DNA from: Massilia sp. Bi118
GTDB lineage: Bacteria; Pseudomonadota; Gammaproteobacteria; Burkholderiales; Burkholderiaceae_D
NCBI RefSeq assembly: GCF_918697865.1
Contig: NZ_CAKKMV010000007.1
Location: 1 to 64,000 of the forward strand
Length of the DNA: 64,000 nt
Direction of reading: 5' to 3'
Shown here: piece by piece, positions 58,315-64,000 of the stretch
Position numbering within the stretch: the first letter of the stretch is position 1
How the letters are laid out: every line of letters starts with the position of its first letter
The notes under the pieces: model-generated
Seen by the model: only the letters and a program-made list of their open reading frames with translations
What the model was told of the DNA's origin: nothing
Databases searched by the model: none
Translations under genes and position numbers: made by a program

Positions 58315-59385
58315 TTATTCCTGATGAAATTCCTCAGCCGAAGCAAACAAATCCCAAGCCGCAATGAACAAAGCCGCAATCACCGGCCCAATCACAAAGC
58401 CATTCAAGCCGAACAGCGCCATGCCGCCAATGGTCGACAGCAGCACTACATAATCCGGCATCTTGGTGTCCTTGCCCACCAGCAGAGGGCGCAGCAGATT
58501 GTCGACCAGGCCGATCACGAACACGCCGAAGGCGATCAGCACCACGCCCTGCCAGACCGAGCCCGTGACCAGGAACCAGATCGCCACCGGCGCCCATACG
58601 ATGGCCGCGCCCACCGCCGGCAGCAGCGACAGGAAGGCCATCACCACCGCCCACAGCAGCGGCGCCTGCACGTGCAGGATCCAGAAGATCAGGCCGCCCA
58701 GTGCGCCCTGGGCGATCGCCACCAGCACATTGCCTTTCACGGTGGCGCGGATCACGGTGGTGAAATTGCTGAACAGGCGCTTCTTGTAATTCATGCTCAG
58801 CGGCACCGCGGTCTTGATGCGGCCCGCCAGCGAATGGCCGTCGCGCAGCAGGAAGAACAGCAGGTAGAGCATGATGGTCAGGCTGACCAGGAAGTCGAAG
58901 GTGTTGCTGGCGAAGTTGAGCGCATACCTGGCCGCGACCTGGCTGACCTGGGACGCGATGCTGGTGAGCTTGGCCTGCAGCGAGGCGATGCTGGTGAGGT
59001 CGAAGCGTTCCAGCAGACTGACCAGCCAGCCCGGCAGCGCGTTCAGGATCTGGCTGAAGTAGCGGCCGAAGTCGATGTGACCCGACTTCATCATGTCGTA
59101 GACCCCGACCGCCTGCTGCACCAGCGAGGCGCTGATCAGGGCCACCGGGATGATCACCATTACCACGATGGACAGCAAGGTCAGCAGGGCCGCGACGTTG
59201 TGCTTCTGGTCGGTGGCGCGCAGCAGGCGCCGGTGCAGCGGAATGAACAGGATCGCCAGCACGATGCCCCAGAACACGGCGCCGGAATAAGGGGTCAGGA
59301 TCCAGAAGAAGCCGATCGTGACGATCGTCAGGAGGAAGAGGAAAACTTTTTGCTGGAGAGTGTATTGGCTGGCAGGTGGGTTCAT
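58315..59385 (-). CDS. AI-2E-family (TqsA/YdiK-like) transporter
   Basis: A 356-aa inner-membrane protein with eight helices in the pattern of the AI-2E family: two N-terminal hairpins, a cytosolic helical region at about 125-200 (ERFDLTSIASLQAKLTSIASQVSQVA), and a C-terminal bundle with the family motif IAQGALGGLIFWILHVQAPLLWAVVMAFLSLLPAVGAAIVW. Members export autoinducer-2 or transport unknown solutes; some are Na+-coupled. Start ATG 59385. It lies 4 nt after the stop of the EAL protein gene, so they are probably co-transcribed. Confidence 0.88.
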   Translation of the reverse strand: MNPPASQYTLQQKVFLFLLTIVTIGFFWILTPYSGAVFWGIVLAILFIPLHRRLLRATDQKHNVAALLTLLSIVVMVIIPVALISASLVQQAVGVYDMMKSGHIDFGRYFSQILNALPGWLVSLLERFDLTSIASLQAKLTSIASQVSQVAARYALNFASNTFDFLVSLTIMLYLLFFLLRDGHSLAGRIKTAVPLSMNYKKRLFSNFTTVIRATVKGNVLVAIAQGALGGLIFWILHVQAPLLWAVVMAFLSLLPAVGAAIVWAPVAIWFLVTGSVWQGVVLIAFGVFVIGLVDNLLRPLLVGKDTKMPDYVVLLSTIGGMALFGLNGFVIGPVIAALFIAAWDLFASAEEFHQE

Positions 59386-59389
59386 GAGC

Positions 59390-62300
59390 TTATGATAACG
59401 CCAACTGCCGCTCGATGTAGTCCTCGAAGGCGTCGCGCGACAGCGCCTTCGAGTAGTACCAGCCCTGGATGTAATCGCAGCCGAAGGCCGCCAGCGCGTC
59501 GCGCTGGGCGCCGTTCTCGACGCCTTCGGCGATCACTTCGATGCCGAGGCGGTGCGCGAGCCCGATGATCGCTTCCGTCAGCGCCTTGTCACTGCCATCT
59601 TCGGCCAGGTGCTTGATGAAGGATTTGTCGATCTTCAGGTAGTCGACGTCGAAGTGCTTCAGGTAGGCCAGCGAGGAGAAACCGGTGCCGAAGTCGTCAA
59701 TCGAGACCTTGGCGCCGGCCCCGTGCAGCGCGCCCAGGCAGCGCGAGACCTGGTCGGCGTCGCTCACCAGCACGCCTTCGGTGATCTCCACGGTGATGCT
59801 GCTGCTGGGCGCGCTCGCGTGCAGGATGCGGTCCAGCCAGGGCAGGCGGCCCTGGCGCTCGAACTGCATCGGCGAGATGTTCACGCTCAGTTCGATCGTG
59901 CAGTCGTACTTCTGGCGCCAGCGTTCGATGCTGGCGATGGCTTCGCTCAGCACCCACTCGCCGATATCGTCGATCAGGCCGCTTTCCTCGGCCAGCGGGA
60001 TGAAGCTGGCCGGGCTGATCGGGCCCAGCTCGGGATGGTCCCAGCGCAGCAGGGTCTCGGCCTTGCACAGGCGCCCGGTGGAGGCCTCGACGATGGGCTG
60101 GTAGAACACCTGCAGCTGCCTGTGCGACAGCGCCGTACGCAGATCGTGGCTCAATCTGAGCTTGAGGGACGCCTGCTGCTGCAAGGCCGCCGTGAAGTAC
60201 TGGAAATGGCCGCGCCCGGCGCGCTTGGCCAGGTACATCGCGTCCTCGGCATGGGCCAGCAGGGCGGTGGCATCGGCCGCGTCCTCGGGATACAGGCTGA
60301 TGCCGATGCTGGCGGACGGATAGGCCAGTTCGTCGGCGGCCAGGCGCAGCGGCGCGCCCACAGCCTCGATCAGGGCCCCGGCGATGGTCTCCAGGTGCAG
60401 GCCCTGCTCGCCTTCGCCGATGGCAATCCCGAACAGGCCGCCACCCAGGCGCGCGACGGTGGCCTCGGCCGGGACGCAGCCCGCCATGCGCCGGGTCAGC
60501 TCGACCAGGGCTTCGTCGCCGCGCGCGTAGCCGTAGCTGTCGTTGATGTCCTTGAAGCGGTCGATGTCGAGCAGCAGCACGCCCAGCCGGCGGCCGGCGC
60601 CCTGGGCCTTCTTCATGTCCTGCTGCAGGCGGTCGAGGAACAGGCGGCGGTTCGGCAGCCCGGTCAGCGGGTCGAAGTTGGTCTGGCGCCAGATCACCTC
60701 GTCCTTCTGCTTCTGCTCGCTGATGTCCTGGAACTGGATCACGTGGCGGTAGACCCTGCCGTCCGGATGGCGGATCACGCGGATGTTGACGAATTTGGCG
60801 GTAAAGCGGCCGTCCTTGTTGCGGTCCTGGATTTCGCCCTGCCAGTGGTCGTGGTCCGCCAGCGCCTGCTGCAGGGCCATATAGAAGCCGCGGTCGTGCA
60901 TGCTGGAGTCGAATAGCTGGGGCGGCTGGCCGCTCACCTCGTCCAGCGTATAGCCGGTCTGCGCCGTGAAAGCCGGGTTGGCGTCGACGATGCGGTTGGC
61001 CTCGTCGGTCACCACCACGGCTTCCGAGCTGGTCCGGTAGATCAGGTTTGCCATCCGCATCGATTCTTCGAGGTCGCGGCGGTGGGTCACGTCCTGCACG
61101 GTGCCGCTCAACACGGTGCGGCCCTCGACCTTGATCGCATTGCACAGCACCCGTACCCATTTGCGCGCACCGGCCAGGGTCAGGATCTGGCCCTCCAGGT
61201 CGAAGGATTCGCCATGGACCATGGCGGCATGCATGGCGTGCTCGGCCTCGTCGCGGTCTTCGCCAAGGAAGCAGGCCAGGCAGGCGTCCACGTTCGGCGC
61301 TTGGGTGGGCGAGAAGCCATAGATGCGCAGCACCTCGTCGGTCCACTCGAGACGGCCGCTGGCGCAGTCCATTTCCCAGGCGCCGATCTGGGCCAGGGCG
61401 CTCATGTCCGCCAGCATCCGCGCCTGCTGGCGGATCGTGCGTTCATGTTCGATGCGCTGGGTCAGGTCGCGCCCGACGCCCAGCACGCCCAGCGCCTTGC
61501 CGTCCGGCCCGGGAATGCGGGTCTTGATGGCCTCGAACACGCGCGCCTTATTGCCGCCCGGCGCCGTCAGGCGCTGTTCGTGGGCCAGCGGCGTGCCGGT
61601 CCTGAGCGCCTCAAGGTCGGTCTCGTGCATGTGCTCGGCCTCGAGCGGACCGAAGAAATCGGCGTCGTGCTTGCCGACGATCTCGCCGCGCGTACGGCCC
61701 AGCAATTCCTCGAAGCGCGTGTTGCAGGCCAGGTAGACGCCGTCGGGATCCTTCAGCCAGATCGCGTCGGGACTGCTTTCGACCAGGGTGCGCAGTTGCG
61801 CCTTTTCGCGTTCGAGCTCGGCGGTGCGTACGCGGACCGCCTTGCGCACCGAGCGCAGCCAGACCGCCAGCAGCAGGACCAGCGTGCCCAGCACCAGCAG
61901 GGCCTCCAGCAGCCGCTCGGTGTAGCGGAAGAAGGGCAGGGGCCGGCCCATCCACTTGTCGCGCAGCTCGCTGAGCTCGGCGGGTGTGATCCGCGCCATG
62001 CCTGCCTCGACCATGGACAGGGTGGCGCTGTCGCCCTTGCGTACCGCGCGCCGCAGGTCGTTGCGGGTGACCTCGAAAGCCTTCAGGTACTGGCGCTGCA
62101 GGCCGAGCCGGTACAGGCGGTACTCGGCCGAGTACTGGTCCATGCACAGCAGCTTGACCGACTGCCTGGCCGCGGCGTCGACCAGCGCCTGGTAGCTCGG
62201 ATAGATGCGCACGCCGGAGATGCCCGCACGCCGCAGCTCGTCGGCGCAGGCGTCGGCGGCCTGCACGCCCACTTCGAAGCCCTTCAGGTTGGCGAGGTCA

Positions 62301-62659
62301 TGGATGCCGCGCAGCGAGGCATCGGCATACACGACGGTGGCCACGGTGTCGTAGGGTTCGGAGAAATCGAGGGTGGCGGTGCGCTCCCGGGTGCGGAAGA
62401 TCGGGTCGATCACGTCGGCCCGCCCGCCGGCCAGCATGGTCTGGACCTCGGACCAGTTGACGGCGATGAGCTCCGCCTGGCGCCCGGTTTTCTTTTCCCA
62501 CAAGCGCCACAGGTCGACCGTATAGCCTTCCAGCTTGCCGTCCGGGTTACGGTAGACGTAGGGCGGATAATTTTCGTCCATGACGACGCGCAGCGGCGCC
62601 GCCCACGCCAGCAGCGGAGCGCACAGGAAGACGAGCATCAGCATATGCACGACTTGCAT
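59390..62659 (-). CDS. Periplasmic-sensor PAS-GGDEF-EAL protein
   Basis: A 1,089-aa inner-membrane signalling protein. Signal peptide or TM1, then a periplasmic SBP_bac_3-type domain (about 20-245, beginning LRVVMDENYPPYVYRNPDGKLEGYTVDLW), TM2 near 255-275, and three PAS domains (about 300-415, 425-540, 545-665). GGDEF is at about 675-830 and EAL at about 850-1085. The cyclase site is degenerate: GGGLF instead of GGDEF. The EAL domain keeps the metal and catalytic residues (ETL for EAL, SVNISP, EITEG, DDFGTG, KIDKSF, EGVEN, QGWYY), so it is likely a c-di-GMP phosphodiesterase tuned by an amino-acid-like ligand. ATG 62659 has GGGAGA upstream. Confidence 0.92.
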   Translation of the reverse strand: MQVVHMLMLVFLCAPLLAWAAPLRVVMDENYPPYVYRNPDGKLEGYTVDLWRLWEKKTGRQAELIAVNWSEVQTMLAGGRADVIDPIFRTRERTATLDFSEPYDTVATVVYADASLRGIHDLANLKGFEVGVQAADACADELRRAGISGVRIYPSYQALVDAAARQSVKLLCMDQYSAEYRLYRLGLQRQYLKAFEVTRNDLRRAVRKGDSATLSMVEAGMARITPAELSELRDKWMGRPLPFFRYTERLLEALLVLGTLVLLLAVWLRSVRKAVRVRTAELEREKAQLRTLVESSPDAIWLKDPDGVYLACNTRFEELLGRTRGEIVGKHDADFFGPLEAEHMHETDLEALRTGTPLAHEQRLTAPGGNKARVFEAIKTRIPGPDGKALGVLGVGRDLTQRIEHERTIRQQARMLADMSALAQIGAWEMDCASGRLEWTDEVLRIYGFSPTQAPNVDACLACFLGEDRDEAEHAMHAAMVHGESFDLEGQILTLAGARKWVRVLCNAIKVEGRTVLSGTVQDVTHRRDLEESMRMANLIYRTSSEAVVVTDEANRIVDANPAFTAQTGYTLDEVSGQPPQLFDSSMHDRGFYMALQQALADHDHWQGEIQDRNKDGRFTAKFVNIRVIRHPDGRVYRHVIQFQDISEQKQKDEVIWRQTNFDPLTGLPNRRLFLDRLQQDMKKAQGAGRRLGVLLLDIDRFKDINDSYGYARGDEALVELTRRMAGCVPAEATVARLGGGLFGIAIGEGEQGLHLETIAGALIEAVGAPLRLAADELAYPSASIGISLYPEDAADATALLAHAEDAMYLAKRAGRGHFQYFTAALQQQASLKLRLSHDLRTALSHRQLQVFYQPIVEASTGRLCKAETLLRWDHPELGPISPASFIPLAEESGLIDDIGEWVLSEAIASIERWRQKYDCTIELSVNISPMQFERQGRLPWLDRILHASAPSSSITVEITEGVLVSDADQVSRCLGALHGAGAKVSIDDFGTGFSSLAYLKHFDVDYLKIDKSFIKHLAEDGSDKALTEAIIGLAHRLGIEVIAEGVENGAQRDALAAFGCDYIQGWYYSKALSRDAFEDYIERQLALS

Positions 62660-62751
62660 CGACGAATTCTCCCAATGGGCGGTCGTGATCAAGATAGCAT
62701 GAAGTATGCGGGGCTGGCCTCGCGCACGTGCGCACGCGAGCGCAGGCGTGC

Positions 62752-63522
62752 TCAAGCGTCCTGGACCGCTTCCGCCGGGCCGGCCGGCGCGTCCCTGCCG
62801 CCCCGCTTGCGCAGGCTGCGGTTGGCGGCGACCACGCCCACGCCCACGATCGCCAGGCTCAGCATGGCGCCGAGCGAGGGCGCGGCCAGCCAGCGCAGCG
62901 ATTGGTCGGGCAGTTCGGAGGGCGCCTGCTGGGGCGGGTCGGAATCGGCCTGGGGCGCGGCGGCGCCGGCGTCAAGCTCGCCGGCCAGCAGGGGCAGCAG
63001 GGCGCGCACGAAGGCGGCGGCGTCCTGCGGGGTGCGGCTGGTGAGGAAGCGGCCGTCGCGCACGGCGTCCTGGTTGCACCAGACCGCGCCGGCGTTGACC
63101 AGGTCGTCGCGCACGCCCGGCCAGGAGGTCAGGGTGCGCCCGGCCGCCAGCCCGCAGGAGACCAGCACCAGGGCCGCATGCGACATCGCCGCGATCGGCT
63201 TGCCTGCGGCGTCGAAGGCACGCACGAAGGCGCGCGCCGGGGCCGACTGGCGCAGCAGGTCGGGTGCGATATAGCCCCCGGGAATCAGCAGGCCGTCATA
63301 GTCGGCCGCCTGCACATCGTCGACCCTGCTGTCGACCTTCACCAGATCGTGCGGCTGGTGGCCGTGCATGCTGCGCAGCCGGCCCGGGCGTAGGGCGACG
63401 AGGGCGGCCTGCGCGCCCGCGTCCTTCAGCGCCGCCAGCGCGGCGTCCAGTTCCATCCCCTCGACGCCATCCGCCGCCAGAACCGCAATCCGCTTCCCGG
63501 CGAGTTTTCCGCTTGCGCTCAT
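62752..63522 (-). CDS. DJ-1/PfpI-like protein with membrane tail, Cys replaced by Ser
   Basis: A 256-aa protein. Residues 8-185 fit the PfpI/DJ-1 fold (RIAVLAADGVEGMELDAALAALKDAG, then VQAADYDGLLIPGGYIAPDLL). The nucleophile elbow reads IAAMSHAALVLVS: Ser114 takes the place of the catalytic Cys of CHGP-type sites, with His115 kept; Cys123 lies nearby. A Pro/Asp linker leads to a membrane helix at about 212-233 (SLGAMLSLAIVGVGVVAA) and a basic cytosolic end. The ATG at 63522 follows GGGAGG. It is divergent from an ArsR gene with two operators between them. Confidence 0.8.
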   Translation of the reverse strand: MSASGKLAGKRIAVLAADGVEGMELDAALAALKDAGAQAALVALRPGRLRSMHGHQPHDLVKVDSRVDDVQAADYDGLLIPGGYIAPDLLRQSAPARAFVRAFDAAGKPIAAMSHAALVLVSCGLAAGRTLTSWPGVRDDLVNAGAVWCNQDAVRDGRFLTSRTPQDAAAFVRALLPLLAGELDAGAAAPQADSDPPQQAPSELPDQSLRWLAAPSLGAMLSLAIVGVGVVAANRSLRKRGGRDAPAGPAEAVQDA

Positions 63523-63595
63523 GATGATGCCTCCCATCGACAGCCTCTTGCTAGCAGAGTCGGCACGCCGTGCTTTAGTTCCGCTTGACGGACTC

Positions 63596-63611
63596 ATAAC
63601 CGCGTGGTTAT
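63596..63611. promoter_or_regulatory. ArsR operator 1
   Basis: ATAACC-GCGT-GGTTAT is a perfect inverted repeat of 6 bp around a 4-base centre. It recurs, with one mismatch, 26 bases further on (63622-63637). It lies in the divergent gap, 74 nt from the DJ-1-like start. Confidence 0.75.
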
Positions 63612-63621
63612 ACTTTTTCAC

Positions 63622-63637
63622 ATAACCAAATAGTTAT
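63622..63637. promoter_or_regulatory. ArsR operator 2
   Basis: ATAACC-AAAT-AGTTAT is the second copy of the dyad, with one mismatch, ending 8 bases before the arsR-type start codon. It should mediate autorepression. Confidence 0.75.
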
Positions 63638-63645
63638 GAATCACC

Positions 63646-63969
63646 ATGGAACAGACACCCGACCTCATCTTCAGAACGCTCGCCGATCCCACCCGGCGCG
63701 CCCTCTTCGAGCGCCTCTGCCGCGAAGGGGAGCAGACGGTCGGCGCCTTGACCGCACAGGCCGGCATTTCGCAGCCGGCCGTGTCGAAGCACCTCGGCAT
63801 CCTCAAGCAGGCCGGTCTCGTCAGCGACCGGCACGCGGGACGCCAGACCCATTACACCGCTCAGTTGGGCGCGCTTGCCCCGCTGGTCGGCTGGACGCAG
63901 CAGATGGCCCGGTTTTGGGAGAGCCGGTTCGACGATCTCGATGACCTCTTGAAAAGGATGGACCAATGA
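63646..63969 (+). CDS. ArsR-family transcriptional regulator
   Basis: A 107-aa winged-HTH repressor: LIFRTLADPTRRALFERLCREGEQTVGALTAQAGISQPAVSKHLGILKQAGLVSDRHAGRQTHY, then a C-terminal helix (WTQQMARFWESRFDDLDDLLKRMDQ). It lacks the metal-binding ELCVCDL motif, so it is of the non-metal SRPBCC-linked type. Two dyads before its start are likely binding sites. Its stop overlaps the next gene's start (ATGA). Confidence 0.93.
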   Translation: MEQTPDLIFRTLADPTRRALFERLCREGEQTVGALTAQAGISQPAVSKHLGILKQAGLVSDRHAGRQTHYTAQLGALAPLVGWTQQMARFWESRFDDLDDLLKRMDQ

Positions 63970-64000
63970 ACGCTTCCGCACAACAGCAGCTCCGCACTGT
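63966..64000 (+). CDS. Start of gene coupled to arsR (cut by window edge)
   Basis: An ATG at 63966 overlaps the arsR stop and opens MNASAQQQLRT before the window ends. In many genomes this position encodes an AHSA1/START-type (SRPBCC) protein; eleven residues cannot confirm it. Confidence 0.5.
   Translation, partial: MNASAQQQLRT

Noticed and set aside
1-64000. CRISPR arrays, rRNA and tRNA genes, prophage
   Set aside because: No evenly spaced direct repeats with unique spacers, no cloverleaf or rRNA segments and no phage structural genes were seen by eye; a covariance-model search could still find a small RNA.

Overview
This window reads as a piece of a high-GC betaproteobacterial chromosome, most like the Oxalobacteraceae (Massilia/Telluria group). 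That placement is inferred from the overall protein types: Burkholderiales-style porin, TonB receptors, an ImuA/ImuB pair, DUF2760-Hsp70 genes and a che operon with a STAS gene. There is no rRNA or tRNA with which to prove it. Coding density is high, and many genes overlap by 4-17 nt, which suggests tight co-transcription.

Layout. 1-4951: a PRC-barrel protein (cut by the window edge), a YghU-type glutathione transferase, a TfoX N-domain protein, a HipB/HipA module with an AT-rich dyad-containing promoter, and an aldo/keto reductase. 5042-14805: one chemotaxis operon on the minus strand, transcribed from a short membrane MCP-like gene through cheY, a STAS gene, cheA, two MCPs with nearly identical signalling domains, cheW, cheR and cheB. 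CheD, CheZ and flagellar genes are absent here. 15187-18693: a GNAT, an RlpA-like lipoprotein and a TonB receptor. 18785-24656: two divergent Hsp70-family proteins with a DUF2760 protein, followed by a HepT-like protein that has lost its HEPN catalytic residues. 24685-28245: an antiporter-family membrane protein, a large polytopic protein and a small exported protein.

28403-36840: a LexA-controlled imuA-imuB pair, a 105-bp palindromic element, a short YidC paralogue, an SGNH hydrolase and DUF308-like membrane protein under a TetR regulator whose operator is visible twice, a racemase lacking one catalytic cysteine, an alpha/beta hydrolase, a chloramphenicol-acetyltransferase-fold protein, and a Gly/Cys-tailed protein. 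36931-43404: an M61 peptidase, an hsp20 gene with a ROSE-like RNA thermometer, then a DegP-type protease and a two-component system. The last two are each preceded by a four-copy TTAAG array with identical 11-12-11 spacing, implying one regulon.

44003-50166: the most interesting cluster. A signal-peptide-bearing argininosuccinate-lyase-like enzyme, a porin and a secreted alpha/beta hydrolase lie divergent from a LysR regulator and a dicarboxylate-type symporter. I infer an envelope pathway in which a substrate is cleaved in the periplasm and a C4-dicarboxylate such as fumarate is imported. 50168-52473: a methyltransferase/flavin oxidoreductase pair. 52534-54517: a frameshifted GNAT, an intact IS3-family element with a 3-bp target duplication, and a palindromic repeat. 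54526-64000: a second TonB receptor, a frameshifted gene with an RHH-like partner, an AI-2E-type transporter, a periplasmic-sensor GGDEF/EAL protein with a degenerate GGDEF site, and a DJ-1/PfpI-like membrane protein (Cys to Ser) divergent from an ArsR regulator with two matching operators.
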